Assembly (NCBI GenBank): GCA_933228675.1 | Contig: OW121740.1 | Coordinates: 4,384,001-4,448,000 of the forward strand | Reading direction: 5' to 3' | DNA: 64,000 nt | Origin: Stomorhina lunata | Taxonomy: Eukaryota > Arthropoda > Insecta > Diptera > Rhiniidae | Part shown: positions 35,513-47,310 of the stretch, piece by piece | Position numbering within the stretch: the stretch's first letter is position 1 | Layout of the letters: every line of letters starts with the position of its first letter | The notes under the pieces: generated by a model | The model's database searches: none | Told to the model about the DNA's origin: nothing | The model's input: only the letters and a program-made list of their open reading frames with translations | Made by a program: the position numbers and the translations under genes

Positions 35513-37130
35513 AGCGCGGCGGTTCACATTTCATATTATATACGAGCGATTTGAAGACACAATTATTCACATTTCATATTATATACGATTTGAGTATATA
35601 ATTATTTCACTTAGACGTGATTTTACCTGATTTCTTCTGCATTCTTGCCGACATTTTTTAGGTTAATCAAAACATTCTGAAAGTTAAATTAAATTTGTTC
35701 CATTTACAAATCTTTAGTTTAGGTCTCAAAAAACTTTCTTAGAATTTTCTTACACTGCACCCCATAGTGCATACTTATTTCAATCTAAATAAGTGTTGCT
35801 TATTAGTATTAAAATTTTCATGCTTGTTTTTGTTGAAAACATTTTTCATTAAATTTTTCTTTTATAAATACGAAAATTACTATTTGATATAATCTAGACA
35901 AAAATGTTAAAACTCTTTATTCGTCAAAAATAACAACTAACAATGTTTTACATTTATGTTACATTAATAGTTTACTTATTTGCCTACTTACTTAAACATT
36001 AACTATATTTACATCAGTCATGGGCAAACGATTAATTTGCTATCACTTGTTATGCTAAAATAATACCGCCGACTCATATGTAAATACCACAAACAGCAGT
36101 TACAAAAAGCTTACAAATATTTTTATGCTCCACCATTTTATCAAATTCTCCCCAACAAGATCAATCATTCCCTATGAAACAGACTTAATAAGAAGAGAAA
36201 GCACAATACGAAGATTTTAAAATTGTTTGTGCTGCTACCAATATAAACGCAATTTTAAAAAGTGCCCGTCAGTTATTTACCAACATACATATACCCATAC
36301 ATACCTTTGTGTATGTGTGGTAAATAAGTACTTCAATTTGCAGTTTTCTTTTTCTCATGCTTATTTTTCACTCATTTTCCAACTCATACATATGTAAAGT
36401 AAGTGGTTTTCTATTTATAAATTTCGAATTTAACTTTATTTGGTTTTTGTCTGAGTATAATTTTTCTTGTTTTCTAAAAGCATTTACCCCATCCTACGCA
36501 GACTTTTTCTCAATTAGATAATGTTCATGTTGTCTATTAAAGTGAAGAAGTTTTGAAGAGCTAGTGGAAAATTCCTTTCATTATATTTACAAATTAGACT
36601 GAAACAGAGTCATTTAGAAAACAAAAATAAATATTTGAAGTTAAACTTTTTAAAGATATGAAATAATGATATACATATGTATGTATGTATATATGTATAT
36701 AAATTTTAAATTTAATTTTCTCTCCCACTCTTATATACATATTTTCATTCTTTCTTATAGCGATAAAATAATTACCTTGACTTTATAATTGTTGTTAATT
36801 TATCTTTGAGTTCATTCCGTTTTTCCTTTTTTTAAACATTTTTTGCTTGTGGTAACAAATAAAATTAAATCTGTACAACTGCTATGACATACGAGTATGC
36901 AACATAAGTTGTTTATAAAAGAAAAAATACGTCGAAATGAGGTTTTAAGTCAAGGATATTTTTAATTAAGAAGCCACTGTGCAAATAAGACTTAAAAACT
37001 ACAAAAATGTTGTTGGTTTCATAAATATTTAAACTACAAAAATATCTTTACCACAAAAAGGATACATATGTCATATTAAGATGAGGTTAAGTTCAAAGGA
37101 AATCCATCAGCTGTAAAATATATTTTTGTA
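35513..37130. other. Unique sequence, no gene seen
   Basis: AT-rich, with a duplicated phrase 'cacatttcatattatatacg' at 35526 and 35568 and a tatgtatgtatatatg run at 36676-36700. The frame at 35415-35630 straddles the edge of R1 and looks like chance. Confidence 0.5.
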
Positions 37131-39211
37131 AAATAAAAGCAAGGACATTTTTGAAAAATTTTGCTTATGGAAATAAGAAATTAAAAAAAAAATATATTCC
37201 TTATAAATCAGAAATTTTTGAATAATTTCAAACAAAATAATTTTTAAAATATCCTATAAAAATACGAAATTTTTGAAAAATTTCCTATAAAAATAAGAAA
37301 TTTTTGAAAAAATAAGAAATTTAAGAAAAATTTCATTTAAAATAAAAAAATTTTGAAAATTTTCTTATAAAAATAAGAAATTTTTAAAAAATTTCCAAAA
37401 AAATAAGAAATTTTTAAAAAATTTAAAAATAAGAAATTTTTGAAAAATTTCCTATAAAAAAATAAATTTTTGAAAAATTTCCTACAAAAATAAGAAATTT
37501 TTTAAAAATTTCCTATAAAAATTAGAAATTTTTGAAAAATTTCCTATAAAAATAAGAAATTTTTGAAAAATTTCCTACAAAAATGAGAAATGTTTGAAAA
37601 ATTTCCTATAAAAATCAGAAATTTTTGAAAAATTTCCTAAAAAAATAAGAATTTTTTTAAAAATTTCCTATAAAAATAAGAAATTTTTGAAAAATTTCTT
37701 AAAATAAAAAATTTTTGAAAATTTTCCTATAAAAATAAGAAATTTTGAAAAAATTTCCTAAAAAAAAATAAGAAATTTTTTAAAAATTTAAAAATAAGAA
37801 ATTTTTGAAAAATTCCCTTTAAAAAAATAAATTTTTGAAAAACTTCCTACAAAAATAAGAAATTTTTGAAAAATTTCCTATAAAAATAAGAAATTTTTTA
37901 AAAATTTCCTATAAAAATAAGAAATTTTTTAAAAATTTCCTATAAAAATAAGAAATTTTTTTAAAAATTTCCTACAAAAATAAGAAATGTTTGAAAAAAT
38001 TCCTATAAAAATAAGAAATTTTGAAATATTTCCTATAAAAATAAGAAATTTAAGAAAAATTTCATTTAAAATAAAAAATTTTTGAGATATTGCCTATAAA
38101 AATAAAAAAAAATTTGAAAAATTTCCTATAAAAATAAGAAATTTTTAAAAAATTTCCTATAAAAATAAGAAATTTTTAAAAAATTACCTATAAAAATAAG
38201 AAATTTTTAAAAAATTTCCTATAAAAATAAGAAATTTTTAAAAAATTTTAAAATAAGAAATTTTTGAAAAATTTCTTATAAAAAAAATAAATTTTTTAAA
38301 AATATCCTACAAAAATAACAAATTTTTTGAAAAATTTCCTATAAAAATAACGAATTTTTGTAAAATTTCTTATAAATATAAGGAATTTTAAAAAAAATTT
38401 CCTATAAGAATAGGAAATTTTTAAAAGATTTTATAAGAAATTTTTCAAAAATTTTTTAAAAAATTTCATATAAAAATAATAAATTTTTGAAAAATTTTCT
38501 ATAAAAATCATAAATTTTTGAAAATTTTCTATAAAAATAAGAAAATGTTGAAGAATTTCTTATAAAATAAGAAATTTTTGAAAAAACTACTATAAAAATA
38601 AGAGATTTTTGAAAAATTTTCTACAAAAATAAAAATTTCTTTAAAAATGCAAAAATATGAAATTTAAATTTTCTACAAAAATTAAAAATTTTTAAAAATT
38701 TCCTATTAAAATATTTTTTTTTAATTTCCTAAAGAATAATTAATTGTTTAGAAACTTTCTATAACAATTAGAAATTTTTGAAAAACTTCGTGTAAATATA
38801 AGAAATTTTTAAAAAATTTCATATTCAAATTTGATTTTTTTTTTTTTTTAATTTTCGTATAAAATAAAAAAGTTTTTAAAATTTTCTATAAAAAAATTAG
38901 AAACTTTTTGTAACATTAAGAAATTTTTTAAAAATTTGTTTTCAAAAAATAACATTTTTGGAAAATTTCCTATAAAAATAACAAATTTTTAAAAAATAAA
39001 AATTATACATTTTGAAAAATTTCTATAAAATTTAAAAGTTTTTTTCAAAACTTCCTACAAAAATAAAAAATTTTCGTAGAAAAATAAGAAAATAAAAAAA
39101 AAATTCCTAGAAGTTTTTTTAAAATTTCCTATAAAAAAAAAATTTTTGAAAAATTTTTTATAACAATTAGAAATTGAAAGAAATTAATTTTAGTTGAACC
39201 AGAATTTATGT
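37131..39211 (-). repeat. 31-bp satellite, family B, opposite orientation, block 4
   Basis: About 65 units reading 'cctataaaaataagaaattt' plus 'ttgaaaaattt', the exact reverse complement of the blocks at 19.8-31.3 kb. Copies are moderately degenerate, most regular at 37440-38260. The last 35 bp before the foldback element are non-repetitive. Confidence 0.92.
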
Positions 39212-39482
39212 TGATGGTCGTGAGTTCGAGTCGGGCTTAGGTTCAGGTCATAATTTTTTTTTTAATTTATGATTTTTTTTAAAATTAGATGAATAAATTT
39301 TAAGAATACTGAAAAAACTATGTGACACTTAGCAGTGTGGAATGCTGCATTTGCTGTCCCGGTACGGACTTCACATAGTTTTTTCAGTATTCTTAAAATG
39401 TATACATCTAATTTAAAAAAATCATAAATTCAAAAATAATTTATGACCTGAACCTAAGCCCGACTCGAACTCACGACCATCA
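39212..39482. mobile_element. Foldback element with tRNA B-box-like motif, 271 bp
   Basis: Inverted repeat with arms over 110 bp. The left arm starts 'tgatggtcgtgagttcgagt' and the right arm ends in its complement 'cgaactcacgaccatca'. Further matches are 'gcttaggttcaggtcat' and 'aagaatactgaaaaaactat'. The centre (about 39330-39372) is unique. The outer arm contains 'gagttcgagtcgg', which matches the core GTTCGANNC of an RNA polymerase III B box and looks like a tRNA T-arm. No A box was seen. It sits within family B satellite, which continues on both sides. It is probably a non-autonomous foldback element, possibly tRNA-derived. Confidence 0.8.
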
Positions 39483-39700
39483 CAATTAGAAATTTTTAAA
39501 AAAATTCCGTATAAAAATAAGAAATTTTAAAAAAATCATATAAAAACTAGAATTTTTTTTTTAATTTTCATATAAAAAAAATTTTGAAAAATTTCCTGTA
39601 ATTAAAAGAAAATTTTGAAAATTTTTCGTACAAAAATTTCCTACAAAATAACAAATTTTTGAAAAAATAATTTAAATATGAGAAATTTTTTAAAATATTA
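39483..39700 (-). repeat. 31-bp satellite, family B, continuation of block 4
   Basis: Degenerate units resume immediately after the foldback element ('caattagaaattttt') and fade near 39700. Confidence 0.75.
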
Positions 39701-41300
39701 AATAATTGATTAAAACTTTTTAAAGATTATTTATACTAAAATTCAAATGCTTCTATCAAATTTTGTGAGTTATTAATTTTTTATGGCTCAATTAAAAGTC
39801 ATTTAAAATAAAGCAATTACAACAAGTTTTCAACACAAAAATTCAATGCGATAGCTCATGTATAACCCAACAGTATCAAACTAAAAGATCATCCTAAAGA
39901 TTCGAAATATCCTATAAATATAAAATGACTTGATATTGAAAATGAACTACAGCTTTGAGCCAGTAGTAGATTACCGAAATTGCTAGTCATTTCCCTAATT
40001 CGGCGATCCTTATATTTGGAATCGTTGGGATGGAAATGTGTTTTAATACAATCACACTCGTAAGTACATGTAACATCAGGTGTGAGTGTGTGCTCATGTT
40101 AAACAATTAAGTGTATTATTTTTAATTAAATCGATTGAGGTTAAACATTTTATAATTAAAACAACAATTTTATTTAAAGACAACAACAATTTTAGCAGAC
40201 AACAGGAAATTAACTACAAACAAACGATTAAGTACTAAAGTGATTCTTTGTGTATTTGTATTTTTGCTGTTAACATAATAACAATAGGATTAAAATTAAA
40301 TATATAAAAATGCATTATATGTATATAATAAGTACATAATTTATATACATACATATGTATGTCTGTGTGTATGATAAGCAGTACTTTAAAGAAATTATTT
40401 TGTTCTACAAAAAGTTTAAGCTATAAAATGGTTTAACTACAATTATTAAAATGTTAAAGAGTGTTTAAGAAGTTAAGTACCAATGAAGAGCCTTTTCATA
40501 ACAATTTAGCAACAAATTGTTGCAATTTTTAAAGTTAAAAAAATATTAAAAACTTTTTATTTATTCTAATTCAATTATAAAATTTTCTTTAAAAAATTTT
40601 TCAGAATTTTCTTTATTTTTAATTAAATTTTTATTGAATATTTTTCAAAAATATTCAAATTTTATTGAAAATTTTTTTCAAAATTTCTGTTTTTTTATTT
40701 TCTATTTATTTACGAACTTTTTTGTATCTTTTTCTCTTTAGGAAAATTAATTATTCGTTGATTTTTTAAAGCATTTCCACTGATATTGTTTCAAGGATTC
40801 TTAATTTAAGAACAAGTACTTTGCACAATAAAATAAGTGAAGAAAATAATTTGGGTTTTTTCTTTTCTTTAACTTCTTATGTATTAATACTTGTTTTTTA
40901 CGTTTCAAAAATGTTTTTTTTCCTCTTTTATTCACCTTGAAGATTTTCCACAACCGCTTCTTAAATTCGCTGGTTGTTGTTCTTATCAGCTTAAAGACTT
41001 AAAACTTATAAAAACATAGAAATAAAAACAACACATACTTACGAAAAGAAACAACTGAGAAAAAATATCTAATCAGTTAAATGACGTGAAGGTATGGATG
41101 TTTCTACTAGATTTTGGATGCGTATGAGGCTTAACGTTCATGCGATTATAGATATGTGTGTGTGAAGTTTTCTAGTAAAAGTTTAAATGCCTTTACATGG
41201 TTTTGCAAAAAGTTAGTAATAGGAGACATAACAAAATGAATACATAATTTTAAGTCAACTTCACATGAAACGAGGGGAATTACTTATATTTTGAATATAG
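39701..41300. other. Unique sequence, no firm gene
   Basis: Intron-like. A minus-strand frame with no ATG at its start (39889-40098, 69 codons, with a Cys-rich start and HPNDSKYKD) is open, but I see no matching splice sites. A second minus-strand frame near 40936-40999 ends at a weak GTGAAT donor and is Lys-rich as expected on an A-rich strand. Neither is called. Confidence 0.45.
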
Positions 41301-43745
41301 GAAATTATTTCAAAATTAACTATTTTGCTGGGGAAATGTAACACTTTCTAAAAACAATAAATTTTTTTAAAAGTTTCCTTACAAAATAAGAAATTTTTAC
41401 GAAATTTCCTATAAATATAAGGAATTTTAAAAAAAATTCTTAAAAATGTTATAAATTTAAAAAAAAAATCCTATAAAAACAAGCAAATTTCAACAAAAAA
41501 AGCCTGAAAAAATAAGAAATTTTTTAAAACATTTCCTTTAAAAATAGGAATTTCTTAACAATTTCCTTATAAAAATAAGAAACTTGAAAAATTTCTTATA
41601 AAAATGTTTGAAAAATTTCCTATAAAAATAAGAAATTTTTCAAAAATTTCCTACAAAAATAAATTTTTTAAAAATTTCCTATAAAAATAAGAAAATTTTG
41701 AAAAATATCCTATAAAAATAAGAATTTTTTGAAAATTTTCAAATAAAAATAAGAAATTTTTAAAAACAAATTCCTATAAAACTAGGTAATTTAAAAAAAA
41801 AATGATAAAAAAAAAATAAGAAATGTTTGAAACATTTTCCTTAAAAATGAGAAATTTTTTAAAAATTTCCTATAAAAATAAGAATTTTGTGAAAAATTTC
41901 TTATAAAAAAGAAATTTTTGGAAAATTTTTTTAAAAAAAATTAAATATTTTAGAAAAATAATCCTATGAAAGTAAGATACATTTGAAAAATTTCCTATAA
42001 AAATAAAAATATTTGACAAATTTCCTATAAAACTAAAAAAGAAGTTTTTAAAAAACCTTCTATAAAATAAAATTTTTTATAAAAATTAAAAAAAATTAAA
42101 AAAATTTCCTATAAATATAAGAAATTTTTGAAAATTTTCCTATCAAAAATAAAATTTTTCAAAAATTTCCTATAAAAATATGAAATTTTTGAAAAAATTC
42201 AAAAGTTTTCTATAAAAGTAAGAATACTTTCAAAAATTTAAAAATAAGAAGTTTTTGAAAAATTTTTATTAAGATAAGAAAATTTTGAAAATTTTCCTAT
42301 AAAAATAAGAAATTTTTGAAAAATTCCCTATAAAAATAAAAAATTTTTAAAGTTTTTCCCTTAAAAATAAGAAATTTTTAAAAAATTTCCTATAAAAATT
42401 AGAAAATTTTAAAAATTGTTCTATAAAAATAAGAAATTTTTAAAAATTTTCCTATAAAAATAAGAAATTTATGAAAAATTTCTATAAAACCAAGAAATTT
42501 TTTAAAAATTTCCTATAAAAATAAGAAATTTTTCAAAAAATTCATATAATAATAAAAAAGTTTTAGAAATTTTTCTATAAAAATAAGAAATTAAAAAATG
42601 TCTATAAAATAAAGAAATTTCTTTAAAAATAAGAAATTTTTGAAAAATTTCCTATAAGAATGAGAAATTTTTGAAAAATTTCCTATAAGAATGAGAAATT
42701 TTTGAAAAATTTCCTATAAAAATAAGAAATTTTTGAGAAATTTCCTATAGAAACAAGAAAATTTTAAAAATTGTTCTATAAAAATAAGAAATTTTTAAAA
42801 ATTTTCCTATAAAAATAAGAAATTTATGAAAAATTTCTATAAAACCAAGAAATTTTTTAAAAATTTCCTATAAAAATAAGAAATTTTTCAAAAAATTCCT
42901 ATAATAATAAAAAAGTTTTAGAAATTTTTCTATAAAAATAAGAAATTAAAAAATGTCTATAAAATAAAGAAATTTCTTTAAAAATAAGAAATTTTTGAAA
43001 AATTTCCTATAAGAATGAGAAATTTTTGAAAAATTTCCTATAAGAATGAGAAATTTTTGAAAAATTTCCTATAAAAATAAGAAATTTTTGAGAAATTTCC
43101 TATAGAAACAAGAAATTTTTGAAAATTTCCTATAAAAATAAGAAATTTTTGAAAAATTTCCTATAAAAATAAGAAATTTTTAAAATTTTTTTGGAAAAAA
43201 TAAGAAATTTTTGAAAATTTTCCTGAAAAAATAAAAAAATTTTGAAAAATTCCTTATAAAAATAAGAAATTTTTAAAAAATTTTCTATAAAATAAAAAAA
43301 TTTGAAAAATTTGCCATAAAAATACTTCTTATTTTTAAAATTTTTTTGTCAAAATAAAAAATTTTTGAAAATTTTTCTACAACAATAACAAAATTTTGAA
43401 AAATTTCTTAAAAAAAAATAAGTAATTTTTGAAAAATTTCCTACAAAAATAAGTGATTTTAGAAAAATTTCCTATAAAAAAAAATAATTTTTGAAAAATT
43501 TCTAATAAAAATAACAAATTTTTCAAAAATTTCCTATTAATGTAAGAAATTTTTTTAATTTTTTTTATGATAACAAATGTTTGAAAAATTGTCTATAAAA
43601 ATAAGAAATTTTTTAAAAATTTCTAATGAAAGTAAAAAATTTTTAAAATGAAACAAAGAAAATTTTGGAAAAATTTCCTACAAAAATTAGAAATTTTTGA
43701 AAAAGTTCCTATAAAAATAAGAAAATTTTAAAAAATTTCCTATAA
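41301..43745 (-). repeat. 31-bp satellite, family B, opposite orientation, block 5
   Basis: About 78 units of the 'cctataaaaataagaaattt' monomer. A near-identical 355-bp tandem duplication is present: 'attttaaaaattgttctata' occurs at 42406-42425 and 42761-42780, and the two copies agree through 'cctatagaaacaagaaa' at about 42744 and 43099. Confidence 0.93.
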
Positions 43746-45640
43746 AATTATTACTGTTACTATTTTTTAAATAGATAGTGATCCTCGTATAATACTAAAG
43801 GGTAAAATTACGTGGTTGTTTTTTTAAATTAATAGAAAATCTTTTGTTTCTATTAAGATGGGGGAGAAGACGTATCTATGTATTTTCACTTCTTTAGTAA
43901 TATTATTTTTGTTAAAATTCCGGTACCTAATTTTCTACCTATATGTTCTTAACTCTAGATAAACAAATCCTTATATGTTTTAGTATTTAACAAGTGTCGG
44001 TATTTTTGTAAATAAAGTTTTCTTTTCTTTTGTCTTTCTTTATCTTAACGCCTAATTTTATGCCAAACAATTTTATACGCGCGTTTATGCTGTTTTTCCC
44101 TTCACTTTTCTTTGAGAATAGGATTAAAGTATTTTCTTACAATTACTTTGTGAAAAGGAAAAAAAACGAAAATTTTAAGTCTAAAATTCAGGTGTAATTT
44201 TCACTTATGTTCTGAAGCAAACACTAACAAAATGTTAAGGAGCAACGAAAAAAAAAACAAAACATTTAAACCAAAAAACATTTATTTGTTTGCGTACATG
44301 TCAGTATCGTTTTTAATTTGCTTGACTTTCTTTTTATACGTTTCTTTATTTTCGCAATTTAAGCCTTAATTTAATTTAATTTTGTAATATTTTTTTTTTT
44401 TTTTTTGGAAAATGTTGACATGTCCTACGGGGTCATGAACAGCCGTAGCAGCAGCATCAGTAACAAAACAGAACAATGTAGCAGTTCTTTTGTATTCTAG
44501 GCAAAAACAAAACTCTTGCCATGAAAAGCACGAAATTAAAAAAGCAAATGCCGAAACTGTAAACGCCACCGACAGAGCTCAAAAAAGAAAATTATAATGA
44601 AAACGTTGACCTTTAACGTGTTGGGAGTTCAATGCAGCTCATTTTTACATTATTCCATTTTTTAGGTACTAAAAAGCTGTATCATCATCATCAGTAGCTA
44701 AATAGTAAAAAATTAAAAAAATATATATATTAAAACTTACATGTCTGGAATAATATGACATTGTGTTTTTCGTGCACATTGTCAACAAAAGGGATTAAAA
44801 CTTATTTTAAACAAAAACTCATACACTTTCATAAAAAATATAATAGAATTACCCTTATAAACTTTTTTGGTCATTTAATTTTAAAAATACATTTTTATAT
44901 ATTGTGTTTTTTTTTTTTTTTTTGTTCTTGATCAAAAACTTTTGCCTTAAGTTACTTTTCCATTTCTTACTCAAATAACGTTTTTGAAATAATGTCACAA
45001 ACACTTTGTACCTAATCCTTAAGTTTTTCGGGAAACCTTAAAACTTTTCAAGAATAAGTTAAGAGTAAATAATAGTTTATAAGTTAATGTTCTCGTATAT
45101 GTTTGTCTGTTTGTTTAAATTCTATAAATTTCTGACCAGTTTTTTTTTCTTCTTTTTTTTATTCCCCAGCTATTGTCTGTTGCTAAATCAGTAGCAAGTT
45201 AAATGGAAAAAAGGAAACAATAAATGGAAAAATCATAAAGTTGTTGATCAAACATCAGCATTTTTATTCAAAAAGAGTTTTCCTTACACACACACTTATA
45301 CAAAAATCAAATAAAAAGAAAAGCATGCAAAGACATGCTTAAAATTGTCATTTTACTTGGCAAATGTTTACTGTTCTTGACATTTGTTTAAAAATGAGAT
45401 ATTTTGAAAGATTACGTAAGGGAAATAAATTTAAATATTTTATTAAATATGTGACTTTATTACTAAGAATATCTTGAAATGCATTTAATTTCAAAATTCA
45501 AATTACAACAATTTAAGCAATGTTTTTGATATTATCCTAGGATACATACTTCACTTCCAGAAGCAAAAGAAGTTGATAAGATTTTATAAAAAGACAAGTT
45601 TTTCTTTGCCTCTATCTTTTTAGAACAAAAATTCTTCTAA
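43746..45640. other. Intron-like sequence, no firm gene
   Basis: Unique DNA with T-runs at 44390-44406 and 44907-44923. A 34-codon plus frame at 43858-43962 (MGEKTYLCIF, then a hydrophobic stretch) and a minus frame at 44366-44569 are open, but short and not recognised. The acg/cag-rich island at 44420-44460 is typical of fly non-coding DNA. Confidence 0.5.
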
Positions 45641-47310
45641 AGAAATGTTTTTTAATAAAAAATTATTTTTTGGTAATGTAAAATTGTTCTATAGAAATTT
45701 ATTTTGTATTTATCTTTTTTTTGTTTTCGTGTAATCATTTTACAAGAATTTTATATAGAAACATTTTTGCCCAAAAAAAATCTATAGAAACATTTTGGTA
45801 CCAGAAAAATTTCTAAACAAACATTTTTGTTCCAAAAAATTTTCTTTATAAATATTTTTGTAACAAAAAATGTTTCTGTAGAAAATTTTTTGGGACAAAA
45901 ATGTTTCTATTGAAAATTTTTTTGGACAAAAAGGTTTCTATAGAAAATTTTTTGGAACAAAAATTTTTCTAAAGAAAATTTTTTGGAATAAAAATTTTTC
46001 TAAAGAAAATTTTTTGGGATAAACATTTTTCTATAGAAAATTTTTTGGGACAAAAATTTTTCTATAGAAAATATTTTGGGACAAAAATTTTTCTATAGAA
46101 AATTTTTTGGGACAAAAATTTTTCTATAGAAAATTTTTTGGGACAAAAATTTTTCTATAGAAAATTTTTTGGGACAAAAATTTTTCTATAGAAAATTTTT
46201 TGGGACAAAAATTTTTCTATAGAAAATTTTTTGGGACAAAAATTTTTCTATAGAAAATTTTTTGGGACAAAAATTTTTCTATAGAAAATTTTTTGGGACA
46301 AAAATTTTTCTATAGAAAATTTTTTGGGACAAAAATTTTTCTATAGAAAATTTTTTGGGACAAAAATTTTTCTATAGAAAATTTTTTGGGACAAAAATTT
46401 TTCTATAGAAAATTTTTTGGGACAAAAATTTTTCTATAGAAAATTTTTTGGGACAAAAATGTTTCTATAGAAAATTTTTTGGGACAAAAAGGTTTCTATA
46501 GAAAATTTTTTGGAACAAAAATTTTTCTAAAGAAAATTTTTTGGGACAAAAATTTTTCTATATAAAATTTTTTGGGACAAAAATTTGTCTAAAGAAAATT
46601 TTTTGGCACAAAAATGTTTCTATAGAAAATTTTTTGGGACAAAAATGTTTCTATAGAAAAATTTTTGAGACAAAAATTTTTCTATAGAAAATTTTTTGTC
46701 TATAGAAAATTTTTTGGGACTAAAATTTTTCTATAGAAAATTTTTTGGGACAAAAATTTTTCTATTGAAAATTTTTTGGGACAAAAATTTTTCTATTGAA
46801 AATTTGTTGGGACAAAAATTTCTAAAGAAATTATTTTGGACAAAAATGTTTCTACTAAAAATTTTTGAGACAAAATTGTTCCTATATAAATTTTTATGAG
46901 ACGAAAATGTTTCCATAAAAAATTTTTGAGACAAAAATGTTTCTATAGAAAATTTTTTTGGACAAAAATGATTCTATATGTTTATTTTTTTTTAATTTTT
47001 CTTTAGAAAATTTTTTTGGACAAAAATATTCTACAATAAATTTTTAGTACAAAAATGTTTCTATATAAAATATTTTGATACAAAACTATTTCTATGGAAA
47101 TGTTGTTGCTACAAAAATGTTTCTATAATAAAATTGTTTGGTACAAAAATTGAAAATCTTTTGATATATAATTTTAGCATAAATAATTGTATATACAAAA
47201 GACTTTTTTTTTTTCTTCTCCTCAAACTTTTTGGTAAAGTACAAAAATTTTTCTTTAGAAATTTTTTTTATATAGAAAATTTCTAATGAAAAAACTGTGT
47301 TCTAAAGATA
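45641..47310. repeat. 31-bp satellite, family C
   Basis: Unit 'gggacaaaaatttttctata' followed by 'gaaaatttttt'. Spacing of 'gacaaaaa' is exactly 31 bp (46049, 46080, 46111, 46142). About 46040-46450 is an almost perfect run, while both flanks grade into diverged copies (ttggtacaaaa variants). The core 'aaaaatttttctata' is shared with family A. Two opposite-strand frames at 46696-46899 and 46731-46934 are repeat-encoded. Confidence 0.96.

Noticed and set aside
40936..40999. Minus-strand Lys-rich exon ending at GTGAAT
   Set aside because: Weak donor, and a Lys-rich frame is expected on an A-rich strand.
46696..46934. Two 67-residue frames on opposite strands
   Set aside because: Both are translations of the family C satellite.
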